A DNA stretch of 64,000 nt. It comes from Eulemur rufifrons. Its lineage: Eukaryota > Chordata > Mammalia > Primates > Lemuridae. The translations under genes were made by a program, and so were the position numbers. Under the pieces are notes generated by a model. The model worked only from the letters and a program-made list of their open reading frames with translations, was not told the DNA's origin and ran no database searches. Every line of letters starts with the position of its first letter. Position 1 is the stretch's first letter. Positions 11,330 through 23,385 of this stretch are shown in pieces. The stretch lies in the NCBI RefSeq assembly GCF_041146395.1, contig NC_090989.1, forward strand, positions 243,898,843 through 243,962,842, written 5' to 3'.

Positions 11330-12335
11330 TTCTTTTTGGCCTGAGATAGCCTTTTCCGAAAGAACAGTCCAAAATGCTATGACGGTTAAAGTAGTTTGGG
11401 AGGCCATATTGTGACTCTCCTGGTGGTAAAGAAGCTGCTGTCATGTGACAGGTCTCCCATGGATAACCATTACCTCCTGTCAGTGAGAAATGTGAAGATT
11501 AAAAACAGTGTCACCAAACACCGACACCATCCTGTATTTTTTATTTAAGAGCTGCTGAAAGATTTCCTGCTGGCTGATCAAATATGTGAACAGCTGGCTC
11601 CTGACCATAATCTGTCACTTGCAGCACATTTCAGACTGCCCATTTAAGAGCAACATAACATCCTTGGGACCTTCAAGCTAGTCAAAGGGGCAGAAGAACT
11701 TATAAGGAAGCACAAAGCTAGTCAAAACCATGGGCAACCCAAAGACCATTAAATTGTTTGTGAGTATTATGACGGGTGAAGGCAGATACTTCTCAACACT
11801 CAAACATTTTTTTCGAGCCATGGGTTATAAGTCCTGGGATTGGAGTTGGGTCATTAGGAATCTAAATTCTTATGGGTGATTAAAAGGAATTATATGATAG
11901 CTCTTTACCACCTGAATAGCACAAACAGCAGTCTGGAACTTTTAAAACCAATGTCCTAGATAAGCTTGCTTATTTGTATAACTGTCTAAGGACCTATCAT
12001 CCCTTTATGAGATTTATAAATTAAAAAGGGAATAATTGTTTCATTCTTTTCTTGTGACCTCAAATTAATCCTACGCTCTCCTCTATCAATCAACGATCAG
12101 AGTGCCAGTTTGGCTGATATCCCTGTAATAGAAAGTCTCATTTGAATTGATTGATCAGCTGGATAACTTAGATAAAATGCAGTCTGCTTTTATTCATCTT
12201 TCTGTTTAATAATGAGCTGTCTGGAATTTCTACTCCTTTGATATATGTTGTATTCTAATAAAAAGCAATCAGCTGCAGAATTTGTTCAATTCTGTGCTCT
12301 TGATTCTTTGATAACATCTAAGTTTCCTTGCTTAT
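11330..12335. other. Candidate conserved noncoding (enhancer-like) stretch
   Basis: About 1 kb in which I recognise no repeat, with a more balanced base composition than the flanks and no open frame of note. It has two copies of the PBX/HOX-type octamer in inverted orientation, atcaatca at 12085-12092 and tgattgat at 12148-12155. The second is followed by the E-box cagctg at 12156-12161. Such motifs are common by chance, so regulatory function is an inference. Confidence 0.3.
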
Positions 12336-12439
12336 TATTGTGCTGCTAAAATGTTCTCTTTTGAATCAAGTACAGATATAAACCTTTTTTTTTTTTAAAT
12401 GAAATTTTCCAAAATGTTGGGATTCCATTCTCAGCCAAA

Positions 12440-12720
12440 ATAGGAGTGACCCTCTTTGGCTGCTTTCCCAAAGTCAACCTAGGAAATTGCCATGTACCTC
12501 GTGCCCAAAATGAGAGTGGAAAGGTAGATAAGAGCTCATTTATGAAAGGCCTTATTTTGCCAACATACAATGCCTGGATCCTTTTCTATGTGACAGTGAG
12601 CCAGGTGAATGTTTTAAGAAGGGAGTGATAGGATGCATTTCTGGTTGTTGTAAAAAATTGTAAAGATAAAACCAGAAAGCAGCTATTTGAAGTAGTCAGT
12701 TAAGGCTTACTCAGTGATTG
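12440..12720 (-). repeat. L2 LINE remnant (reverse orientation)
   Basis: 'gaaaggccttattttgcc' and 'gttttaagaagggagtgatag' match the antisense L2 succession around 'ttttgagcagaggagtgac'. It is strongly diverged. The two opposed small open frames here (12346-12570 minus, 12446-12628 plus) are not genes. Confidence 0.5.
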
Positions 12721-14904
12721 AAAATGCACTGTATCTGAAATCTCATCCTCAAATTCATCAGGAGAATGAATATAATACCATTTTAACCATATGATGCACT
12801 TTCTTCCACCAGTAAATAATACAGAACAGGAAAAATATGCGGGGCCACCTATCTTATTGAAGTCCTATATTAATTAAGCAAATAGTACCTTTTCATCTTC
12901 CATTTTATTCCACATATACTTAAATCACTCTCACTGATGGTAAAAAATCTGCTCTTAGAAGGATGTAAAGGGATACAGAAAGTAAATGGGATATAAAAAA
13001 TGTGTTATGATAAATTCAAAGGAAGAGGGAAAGACTCCTACAGACCCCTATTACATGTATGATTATGGTTTAGGATTAAGACTCCCAAGACAATTAAAAT
13101 GCCTGAACTTTGGAAATATTAACATTTTTCCATATCTATCAAGCCTCTGCAACAAGATTATAGGAGGCAAGGCCCTATTCTTATACATTTTTATCCTTCA
13201 TTATGTGTCACATTGTGCATGATACACAGAAGATATTCAGTAATTACTTGGTGGTTGACAAATCCTTCTTCATTTATAACTTTTTTTTTAGTACCAACTC
13301 TGAACTAGATGCTGTGGAAGATTGAAAAAGGTATAAAATATAGCCACCACCCCTTAGGTGTTAGACTTGTCTCAAACCAAATAGAACTGAGAGACACATG
13401 TGTACTTTAAGGTCACATAGTGTATAATATAACATCTGTCTCTCTTTTTCTTTCTCTCTGAAGAAAACGTGAGGGATATTCACAACAGCCAAAATTTTTG
13501 AGAGTTCATTGTGAACCTAGTGAAATTTTATTCATGCTGTATGCAGTGCATGCTTAAATTTCATTAAAAAATACAGCACATCAGTGTGCCCACTTAATGT
13601 TTGAGGAAAGAATTGGCAATAGTATGTGCCCCAAATTAGAATTTCTATAAGAATTTGATTCTCTTAAAAATAAATGAGATTGGCTTTCATATTTGTAGGT
13701 TACCATTATACTTTCCTCCACTACCTAGTCAACTCAACTCATTGAAATATCCCAAAGGAACAGTTGGAAAGAAGCTTCTAGGGGATTGAATGCAATTTTC
13801 CTGAAACAGGAGATTCCCTATTTACCATCCATCAAGAAATGGCAAGAACTCTTTGGGCAATTGTTCTCTTTTCTGTTGATGCAGAGCTAGGATGTGCTTT
13901 GTTGAGTAAATCTTGGGGAAATTTCAGATGCTTTTTCAAACTATGTTGGAATTTTTGCTTCCTTTTCTAACCATATTGGATTGTATAATGATAACTTTCA
14001 AATGCATCATTATAATACAGGGACATGTCCTACAAATTTAATAATAGTCACCATGAACAGCAGTATGCAATAAGGTTTCCTCAGCAGGGACATATTCTTT
14101 CTGAAAGAGAAATTTAATTATCCAGCTTGACTACTGTGTAATTCAGACCCTAGCTATTGTGGCTCTTTTATACTACACAGTGGTGTTAATGGCAGACTAA
14201 GGAGTGATGGTTACCACCCCAAAGGCAAGCTCAGGAAGCTGAACTGCCCAGTGCTTTGCTCTTACTAAATTTTTGAATTAATATCTAACTCTTTAGGCAT
14301 TCCTCTCTCATAAACCATGTATGATAGAAGAAAGTGGTGGGGATTTAAAATATGTAACATTAGAAGGAAAAGGAGATATATTGCATGCCATCTTCTTTTT
14401 CTTGAATTTCATTTTCTACTTTTTGGTAGAGGCAGGCGGTCAGAAAGGGAAAATCTCATGGAGTCCAACAACTTGGATAGAGGAAAAGACAGGCTTACTA
14501 CAGAAACTCCCTACCAATCCTCCTGAAGCAATTACAAAAGTACTTTGAGTTGCTGGAAAAAAATCCTATATAAACCTAAGGGGGGGTTGTTATTACCGTG
14601 CTAGTATTCTGAAGAGTATAATTAACCTATTGAAAGGTTAGAAATTCCATGGGAGGAGATGATGGGGTGTAGAAAAAGAATGTTGGAGAAAAATGCTACT
14701 AATATCATAGGTAATGTTCAGTGGATTTGTCTTTGTGATGTCCTGCTTTACCTGACCGTCAGTTGCTGAGAGCAGGAATAGAATGAAGATGTCAAGGTGA
14801 GTTTGCCCAATCAATTGAAAACTAGTTAGCTTGGCTTTCTGAAATCCTTAGCTGCTGTAGTAAAGGATGTTCACAAGTCTGTTATTTTCTACATACATAG
14901 TATT
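12721..14904. other. Unassigned noncoding DNA
   Basis: Mostly featureless AT-rich sequence. The small plus-strand open frames at 12986-13222 and 14317-14548 lack family resemblance and overlap in two frames, which argues against coding. Confidence 0.45.
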
Positions 14905-15110
14905 GAATAGTAGAAAAAGCAATAAACCTGAAGTTGAAAGATGTGGATTTTAGAGCTGCTACTTGTATTCTGCTACTTCCTAGCTGCATGACCTTAGTTT
15001 TGATATGTGGTATTTAAAAGGGGGAGAATAAAAATGTAGTTTTTGCCTACCTCTCTAGGTCCTTGCTGGGCTGTCGTGTTGATTATATGAGATATTAAAT
15101 TTGAGAACAA
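14905..15110 (+). repeat. MIR SINE
   Basis: Sense MIR landmarks: 'gaaagatgtggattttag' (degraded 'tggactctggagtcag'), 'acttcctagctgcatgacct', then 'gagaataaaaatgtag' and 'gtgttgattatatgagat' for the 3' half. It is diverged but nearly full length. Confidence 0.65.
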
Positions 15111-15114
15111 ATTA

Positions 15115-15519
15115 TTCATAAAGATCTAATATTACTGTTATTAACTAAGGAGAGAATGGTGCCTAGTGTAAAATTAAAGCCTTGCAACTCTCAATCCCTG
15201 CAGAGTGCATGTATATACTGTGCTTTTTTGCTGAGAAGGGGAGATAGTGCTAATTTATTTACCCTGGCATTTTCTTGTGCACAAATGTCACCCCTCTAGA
15301 TCCAAAAAAATATGCTTGCTGGCATTTCTTGTAAATTGCTTCTTTCTCTAGCTGCTGAAGTGAGACCAAAGGACATATATATGTAAGTTTAAACTACTTT
15401 TGATATTATAAATGTTATATGATCATTGTACTTTTCTGTGTAAAGTAGATGGCAAGGCAAAGAGTAGTTTAACACACTTGACCCCAGGATCTGAGAAATC
15501 TGCTTCCTGAGCCTTTTGA
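15115..15519. other. Unassigned noncoding DNA
   Basis: No recognisable element or coding signal. Confidence 0.45.
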
Positions 15520-15990
15520 TTGAGACAATCTTCTTGGTCAATCTACGATGTTAATCTCATCATGCTCTTTTCTGCTTAAAATCCTTCAATGAAAGTCATC
15601 ACCTTTAGAGAATAAAATCCAGTGTTATTTGCATTACACATAGCTCACATGTGAAGTCCTCATCTACTGGACTCACCTCTTGCTTTTCACCCTTCAGCTT
15701 CATTAATATGTTTTTTGTAGTTCTCCGAGAAAAGATTGCCCTTTCATTTATGCCTTTGCACATGTGGTTTTCTTTGCTAGATGTACTCTTGCTGCTTTTC
15801 CCACATGGAAAATATCTACTTATTCTTCAAGGGCAAGTTTCAAGAGTCACCTACTCTATGAAGATGTATTTTATGAAGTAGACCTACTCTATGAAGTATT
15901 CTACCCTGCCCCTTCCAGGCAGAGAAGTTCCCCGCCTCTTCTTTGCCACAACATACCTCGCACATGCTTCTGTTATGATGCTATCATTTT
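15520..15990 (+). repeat. L2 LINE remnant (sense)
   Basis: Sense L2 succession: 'ctgcttaaaatccttcaatg', 'agaataaaatccagtgtt', 'atgcctttgcacatgtggt' (degraded 'gggcctttgcacttgctgt') and 'cttattcttcaagggcaag'. A 33-bp tandem duplication lies inside it. The small plus-strand frames at 15651-15881 and 15764-15997 are decayed L2 coding region. Confidence 0.7.
15849..15896. repeat. 33-bp tandem duplication within L2
   Basis: acctactctatgaag occurs at 15849-15863 and again at 15882-15896, so the period is 33 bp. A partial 'tatgaagtag' lies between them. Confidence 0.8.
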
Positions 15991-17529
15991 GGTTTGATTG
16001 AAGATTTTCCTAAGTCTGAAGGTGAAACTAAGTGAAGGTATTTTCCTCTAATCAAAGAGTGAAAGAACAGAGACTTAAACCATGAGAGAAAAACAGCAAG
16101 CTACTTCCACTGCCCATCTCCCTACACTCAGAGGGGAGGAAGGGTGCAGTTTCTCACCATTCCAGCACTTGCTGATGTTGAACAGAGCGTTGTTCAGGCA
16201 AGACAGGGACAGCTCTGCTATTAGCATATTTCTGCGGGTGCAACAGCAATAGCAAAGACAAAACTGTGTGTCACACTGTGTTAAGTTGATGCAGGGAGAG
16301 AAGACTCTTTCCACTCTGGTGCTAGTTGAAGCATATAATTGTTGCTTTTATTGGGATCAGAAAGAGATTCCAGAGATAGGTCACGTGTGCATGTAGGTAA
16401 TCTCTCAGGGATGTGCTCTCTCTCACGCTCTTTCTTTCTGTATATATTAATATATATCGCCCTCTTATGAAACAACATATCATTTGTGCCTAAATTCAAA
16501 TTATTTTACTCTAATAATTTTTATTTTAAAATGTAGAGCCTTAATAGGCTTCAATTATTGTGGATTAGGAGACCATCATTTTAGCAAAGGAAAAAGCCCC
16601 TTAAAGTAGCATTTTTGGGAGGTTCTGGCTCTTGAAGGGGAATTTTCCTGGAAATGGCTACCATAAATCTTCATAACTTTATTTCCAGTTGGACTCTGTA
16701 TATCTTTTGGTTTAGCTATTAAATCACATTCAGGTATTGCCACCCCTGATGACAATGCTAATTTTCTGGCCAACAGTGTTTCAATTGATTCAAGCATTGG
16801 GTTTTTTTCAAATCTCAGAGGACTAGGAAATACTTCTGGGAAATCATTTCAATATATCTAAAGCGCTGCAGTACACTGTTGTGAAGAAGGCCAGGTGTGA
16901 TGGGGATTAAATATTCTGCAGTCTGGTGAAGTCACCTCAAAACTGAAGCACTCTGAGAGAATGGGCACTCATTTTCTGACCTCTCAGCTTTTATACTTCA
17001 TCTTGGCAACAAAGAGTTTTACTGAGAACGAATATATAGTTAACATGCTTCCTGAGTTTCTGTGGTAAAACTGAAGAACTGAGTGTATCCAATTGTTTTA
17101 AATAATGATGGATTTCTACATTAAGCAATGACAAGCCCCACATGATTTTATTTTCACGTGAATTATTCAGGTTAAATCTTTCAATTTCACCTCCTTGAGA
17201 AGGTACAATGGAAAAAGCCCTCCCATAATTTAACCTTGAAAGCTGAGAACAACTTAAGACGTCTCCCTTCTGCAACCAGTTACCTCTCTGGTTGCAAACA
17301 ATATAGCTGTCTGCTGCTGCTTCACAGGAGGTATACAGTTTTGCACAAAGCATTCCTCTAATTGGCCCAAACTCTTGTTGAATGACCCTTAGCCCAGTAG
17401 GACACACTTAAGATCACCCGTGGTGGCAAAAGAGTGAGATGATTTCTAAACTCCTACGTTTAGAAGGTTAGAAAACTGATTCTTATATCCCCAGATGGAA
17501 ATTAAGTTGGGTAAATTCTGCTTTTATGG
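15991..17529. other. Unassigned noncoding DNA
   Basis: No named repeat. It holds a 138-codon minus-strand open frame (17407 to 16991). Its translation shows no domain, signal peptide or low-complexity bias that I recognise, and no promoter or splice context supports it, so I treat it as a chance frame. Confidence 0.4.
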
Positions 17530-18030
17530 ATTCTCTTTTATTTTTGTGTTTTCATGGGTGTTTCTCACGACCATGTCTTAGGCACTTTCTTCTCTGTAAG
17601 CATACTTTTGAAATAATCTTACCTGCCTTCATGATTTTAAATACCATCCAATGAAGATGCCTCTCAGATAACATTGGCAGCCTACATGTCCTTCTAGGGT
17701 CAGACTCTTAATATTTATTTTCTTGACATCTCCACTTGGATATCCCACAGAAACCCCAAACTCATTGTGTCCATCTTTTCCTGATCTTCTTCCGGTGAGC
17801 CTTTTCTGTTGGGTTTCCTCTGTCAATACATGGGACCAGCAGCCAGCTAGGTGCCTAGACAGTCATGTAGGAGAGTCATCCTTCTTCCACATACTCTATG
17901 CCATTGTCAACTCCTGCCCAGCCTGCCTCTTACTTTAACTGAACTAGTCATTAATTTTTCCATCCCCTTTGCCATACTTTGTTCAGGCCCCTTACTTCAC
18001 AGAGGTGCTCAGTGAATAAATGAATCCAAG
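17530..18030 (+). repeat. L2 LINE remnant (sense)
   Basis: Sense L2 succession: 'cttgacatctccacttggat', 'atcccacagaaaccccaaac', 'tcctgatcttcttccggt' and an end 'gtgctcagtgaataaatgaa'. The open frames at 17629-17826 (minus) and 17723-17938 (plus) are shadows of this relic. Confidence 0.65.
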
Positions 18031-19578
18031 TGTATTTTAGTTTTTAGAAGCTTCATGCTAATTGGTAATTTGTAGCTATTATGTTTTCTTTTCTTTTTTA
18101 CCAATCCCTGTTGTTATACCTATAAAGCTGGAAAATCACTAATTTATGTGCCTTTCTAATTTGGTGTTACTATAGTCCATGATTTTCGGATTTACTGGGA
18201 AAATACATTGTCTAACTGAATTCTGCAGTCTTTTTCAGGACCTTTAGGAAAGTCAGATATGTCATCAATATTATCACCCTAAATCTAGATTATTTATTGT
18301 AATACGGTTCTGTTTTCATTTTTTGGCAAATATGGACACTTAGGTTCATCTTTTCTTTCATCTTTCAAAATTGATGTCTGAATTGTATATCAGAGGATAT
18401 GGCAAATAGTGATTTTCCAGCTTTATCTGGTAGTAAAGTATACCCTATGAGATCCCTAGTCCTACTTAACCTTTTTTTCTGTTAATAAACACTATTTTGC
18501 CAGATGGCAGAAAAGAGCTCATTTATCTAGCATAGTTATATATAATACCTATTACTTTTGTAGCTGTAGAATTGACTCTCTGGTAGGATGACTGTATATT
18601 ATGGCTGTGTCTAGCATCAGGTCAAGACTTCTATGAAGAATAAGAAAAGTTTTCTGTTATCCATTGAACCGAGTGGGGAATTAGCTTCAAGAGTTAAGTC
18701 TCTTGTCTTTCGGTTTCCAATCTACAAAGAAGACTCTTTCATTCAAGGCAAATAAAATGATCAACGTTAAGGGAAACACATCCAGGACAGGTTAAGTTCA
18801 GAATAAACTTTAAAGCAAGAGCTTTATCAGCTTATATGTCTAGTAGTCTTAAAGCGATGACATTATTGGGGAAGAACACAAAGTCCTAAGTTGTCCTTGA
18901 AAATGTGCTAATATGCCTACTTGTTCTATTCTCATGTGTGTCTGATTTTAGAATCTGCAGATTCTGATTAACTGAAAAATGGAATCCCCAGATCTACTTT
19001 CCTTATTTTACATTCTGAAGAACAAAACCAAATATTTGTCACCAAATAACCTTCATGAGAAAATAAAGAATTTAGAGTACTTTTTAGAAATGTGAAACTC
19101 ACTATTATCTCTATTTTCCTTCTCCATTTTTTCTTGCAGTGATTTTTGTCATAATTTCAAGCTTTTTTGAGCTTTCTCTACAACTTTGTCAATAAGAATA
19201 CAATTTTTAACACGTTCTTTCTAGATTAATTGTCAGATTGCACTACTATTTTGCTGGTTTTGTTACTATGTATTATTTTTATAGGAAAATAACTTTAAGG
19301 ACTATTTCAAATAAAGAGCAACATTTATTTATTTGAAATAAATTGCTGTTATTCCAATAATAGCATGCAAATATGGAGTGCCAAGACTACACTCTTGAAA
19401 TGAAGCCTGATTATTTGCAGTTATAAATAGGTCACTGCAAAAGTTGCTAGTATTCAACAAAAAAGTTGTTGCTCTCAGACATAAGTTTTTCTTCTAGTTT
19501 TTTTCTTGGCATATTGCAAATGCCAAATTATTCTTGGGCTTTATCATTTCATTAAGAACATTTTAAGATGTCTTACTT
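18031..19578. other. Unassigned noncoding DNA
   Basis: AT-rich. I see no identifiable repeat, gene or RNA. Confidence 0.45.
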
Positions 19579-19600
19579 CACACAACACACACACACACAT

Positions 19601-19645
<45 letters not shown>

Positions 19646-19646
19646 T
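19579..19646. repeat. Compound (CA)n(GA)n microsatellite
   Basis: An interrupted CA run turns into a GA run of about 15 units. It underlies the low-complexity minus-strand frame at 19544-19783, which is not a gene. Confidence 0.95.
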
Positions 19647-20119
19647 ACATTTCTGGATAAGCGATCATAATGAACACAAGTTGATGATTCATGTTGAAAC
19701 AAGTAAACATTTGGTAGATTCATATGGTAAATGTCTTTCCTTCTAATTCCAGTATCTAAAAACATTTTAAACTTTTTAAACATTAAAGGTCACAAAAAAG
19801 AAGATAGTGGCCAGATTTAATAAACTACAGCATAAATGCCACACAAAAGTTCTTTCATTGCTTTGTGGCACTCATGACTTCTCAATGTCAAGGTCAGGAG
19901 GATTTGTTTCTGTTCAGTAGAGATTCCCTGAATCCCTCAAAATTCATTCTGCAATTTGGGTTTCCTGTTAAGCACTTTGATTTGGGAGCAAAATTTTGAC
20001 AGAGAAAGAATGCCATTTCCTTGAAAATTTTAAAGTACACCTATGCTTCAATTAATGTTGGGGGTGGGGCAGGTAGCCTGCAGAGCAAAAATCTTTCTAT
20101 TTCCCACAGATTCTAACTT
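19647..20119. other. Unassigned noncoding DNA
   Basis: Nothing recognisable. Confidence 0.4.
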
Positions 20120-20205
20120 AAAAATTGTTAGAAATATCCATAGCACTACAAAGCCTTATACATGTAGGTGATCAATAAATATTTGTTGAATAAATGAAAG
20201 AACTA
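20120..20205 (+). repeat. L2 LINE 3' tail (sense)
   Basis: 'gtaggtgatcaataaatatt' followed by 'tgttgaataaatgaaagaa', the typical L2 3' terminus. Confidence 0.7.
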
Positions 20206-20224
20206 AACAAAAGAAAACAAAATA

Positions 20225-20305
20225 AAGACATGTAGAGTGCTTTGGACAAGCTAGTTAACTGCTCTGGTCCTCAGTTTTCTCATGCATAAAATGAAGATAA
20301 TAATA
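20225..20305 (+). repeat. MIR SINE, left half (split)
   Basis: 'gacaagctagttaactgctc', 'ctcagttttctcatgcataa' and 'aaatgaagataataata' form the MIR core. It breaks at the TA of 20304-20305 and resumes at 21044. Confidence 0.75.
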
Positions 20306-21043
20306 CAGTCCCCAACTTATAATGGTTCAACTTATGATTTTTTTTTTTTACTTTCAGATGGTGCAAAAATGATATACATTCAGTGTAAATCACACTTTGA
20401 ATATCCATACAACCATTCTGTTTTTCACTTTCAGAACAGTTGTCTCTCCTTATCTGCAAGGGGATACGTTCCAAGATCCCCAGTGGATGCTGAAACTACA
20501 GATAATACCGAATGCCACATACATTTTTATTTTTTGATCTGATAACTGATAATGGCTACTAAATGACTAACAGACAGGTGTCATATACAGTGTAGATATG
20601 CTGGACTAAGGTATGATTCATGTCCTGGATTGGGTAGAGACGGATGGTATAAGATTTTATCATGTTATTCAGAATGGTGTGCAATTTAAAACTTACAAAT
20701 TGTTTATTTTTGGAATTTTCCATTTAATATTTTTGGAACACAGTTGACCATGGGCAACTGAGACCTCAGAAAGGAAAATAGCAGATGGGAGTGGGGGTGC
20801 TACTGTACAGTATTTAATAAATTACATAAGATGTTCAACACATTATTAGAAAATAGACTTTGTGTTAGATGATTTTGTCCAACTGTAGGCTAACATAAAT
20901 GTTCTGAACATGTTTCAGGTAAGCTAGGCTAAGCTATCCTGTTCAGTGGGTTAGGTGCATTACATACATTTTTGACTTATGATATTTGCAACATATAATG
21001 AATTTATCAGATAGTAACCCCATTGTAAATCAAGGAGCACCTT
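20306..21043 (+). mobile_element. Tigger-like nonautonomous DNA transposon (split)
   Basis: Non-coding mariner/Tigger-group element with a TA duplication at both ends (20304-20305, 21044-21045). Its left end is cagtccccaacttataatgg and the right end is a decayed inverted version ('ttgatttacaatg', then 'gagcacctt'). Internal landmarks are 'acaaccattctgtttttcac', 'taataaattacataagatg', 'tagatgattttgtccaactg' and 'gctaggctaagctatcctg'. It is interrupted at 20437-20805 by another Tigger-like element. A related unsplit copy lies at 36613-36962 on the other strand. The exact Repbase name (MER44/Tigger class) is not certain. Confidence 0.8.
20437..20805 (+). mobile_element. Second Tigger-like element nested inside the first
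   Basis: A 369-bp element starting cagttgtctctccttatctg and ending in a decayed inverted form, 'gatgggagtgggggtgctac'. Internal landmarks are 'gatacgttccaagatccc', 'agtggatgctgaaactacag' and 'ggaattttccatttaatatt'. The right flank is TA (20806-20807) and the left is AA (20435-20436), probably a mutated TA. Removing it restores a continuous host element matching the copy at 36.6-37.0 kb. The open frame at 20282-20542 crosses both elements and is not a gene. Confidence 0.8.
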
Positions 21044-21150
21044 TAGTACTTATCTTACAAGATTATTGTGACAACTGTATTATATAATGCAAGCAAAACA
21101 CTTGGTGTTTGCCAAGCACATAGTAAGAACACAATAAACATTAACTGTTA
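21044..21150 (+). repeat. MIR SINE, right half (split)
   Basis: Resumes directly after the TA duplication: 'gtacttatcttacaagatta', 'ttgtgacaactgtattata', 'gccaagcacatagtaagaac', then 'acaataaacattaactg'. This is in order with the left half ending at 20305. Confidence 0.75.
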
Positions 21151-21154
21151 TGAT

Positions 21155-23189
21155 AATGATTTTCTTTTTAGTGAAGGCAAGAATTTCAGAACTTTCATTA
21201 GTGATTTCATTCATAGTATAATGGGGAAATAATATTTTATTGAATAAGTCTTTGTAGCAAAGATTTTCTTTGGAGGTAGAGCCAGAAAATTTTCATTTGC
21301 TTTGTTAGATTTCTTTAGTGTCTTAGTTAATATTGGTTGCCAAACTGGCACCTTTGAATATTAAACTATTAGTCAATAGCTACTACTTTGCACCCATATC
21401 ATTAGTGTCTGAAGAAGTTACATTATTGGATGGATTTCGCTTAAAACTGACTAAACTTATGTATATATTACCCCTTTCAGTGCATCCTTAAATTTCCCAA
21501 ATAATTGTTTTCATGGGCTTTAACCTAGCTCACCTTTCTAGACAACTGGGAATATATAAAATAAAACAAAATTTGAGCATACTAAACCATGAAACTATCT
21601 GATTATAAACTTATAATTAAAAATTGCATGTGGCAAATATGAAATCAGTCTTTTCATAGGGAAGCCCAAATTCCCCATGCCCTCAAAATTTCAGTGTGTT
21701 GCTGCCCTTCAACTCAACCATGTATTTGAAAGGACAGGATTCTGTCACGAGTCAGCTCTTGAATCTCAGCTGGGATGCTTATCTCTTATCATTCAAGAAC
21801 TTCTGTCTCATATAGTCTATGACAGTGGTTTCAAACCTAAAATGATAGTCCAAGGATGATAAGAGTCTGACAAACTTGTCTGGTTGGTCAATAAATTAGA
21901 AAAATAAAACCAGTGTGGTATATGATCTCCATAAATTTAAATTTAGTCAATTTTCATAAAAATTTGAGCTGTCTTTATCTCATTTTTGATGTTTATATAT
22001 TAGCAAAATAAAAATAATGGCTACCTCATGTGTGTCCCTGACATTTTGTTTCCTAAGCTGGCTAGAGAGTTAGTTCTAATCTCTCTTAGGGTTACTCTTT
22101 CTATTCAGCTATCTAATAACCATTTCTCTCTATGGTATAATATTCTATTACTGCCATGCTACATTTATATTCCTTTATTATTTAAATTTTATTAAATCTT
22201 CTATTTCAGTGAACATATATTGAGTGCTCTATATATTTTTATATTTGCTATTTAAATATGTATTAAATATATTCAATATTCACATAAATAGCATGTCACT
22301 AGTGCAATGACTAGGTATTTGATTACCTCCTAGCACTACATCTAGTTTGACATTTTTTATTTATTTAATCCTTTCCACTATCACATTTTTAATTCTCTCC
22401 TATTTCCTACTACCTAGTTCAAATAAAACAAGGAAATTATTTTGAAAATATATACTTGAAAAGTATTTAGAAAGCTAAGAAACAAATGTCACCATCAGAA
22501 TACTGACAGTATGTTTTATTATCTAGAAATAAAACAACAAAAAAGCAAAGAATAAAAAGTACCCAAATTAGAAATATGTTTTAACTGAATTCTACAGAAG
22601 TACCACAAAGTTTGAGTTATTTTTCTTAAGAAGAAATGAAGCTCACACATCATTGAGTTCCAGATTTTGGAGAAAATTTCTAGCCCACTGCTTTTCGGCA
22701 CTTGAATCAACTTAAAGGGAATTGTCTGCCGTGCTTGATGGTTTGGCAGATTCTAGAAGCTGCTGGATGTTCTGGGCTCAATGGAGTAGAAAACCATAGG
22801 CTAAACCTGATTCATGATCCACTTAGTGGAGAATAAAAAAGTTTTTACCTGGGAGAATGATCTTTTCCTCTAACATTGTATCATGGGTTGTAGATTAAAA
22901 TAATTTCACAAAACATTCCCAAGGGAAAACATTTTTCCCATGTTTCCAGTATAGTCGGTGCTGATACTATACTTTTGTGTGAAAAACTAGTGCCAAAGAT
23001 AAACTGTTAATTTTTGGTTAATCTTCACAACATCTTTTTTTTTTTTTTTTTCCTGCTAACCCTTATTTAAAATGCTCTGAAATGTCACTTATAAGTCTGG
23101 AAAAGTCTCTCACTTCTTGAAGTTATTAGACAAAAAGTGAATTCAGGAAGTCTACAAACATGCCTTTGACTTTTATGGAATAGAACAGT
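21155..23189. other. Unassigned noncoding DNA
   Basis: AT-rich with no recognisable element. A T run lies at about 23034-23052. The small frames at 21677-21859 and 22519-22710 have no resemblance to known proteins. Confidence 0.45.
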
Positions 23190-23385
23190 TTGTGAAATGC
23201 TTTCATGTATGCAATCTTATTCCATAGCTACCAGTCCTATGAAACAGATCCAACCAATGGCATGGCTCCTAAATTACAGATGAGAAAACTGAGAGTCTAA
23301 GAAGTGACTTGCCTACATTGGCTCAGCTCCTAAGTGTCCCAAGCTGTGCTCTTTGACTACAAATGTTAAACTCTTTCCATGAGAA
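23190..23385 (-). repeat. MIR SINE (reverse)
   Basis: Antisense MIR: 'aaattacagatgagaaaactg', 'agaagtgacttgcctacat', 'ggctcagctcctaagtg', then 'aagctgtgctctttgacta'. Confidence 0.75.

Noticed and set aside
16991..17407. 138-codon minus-strand open frame
   Set aside because: No recognisable domain, no promoter or CpG island, no splice context. A frame of this length is plausible by chance in 64 kb.
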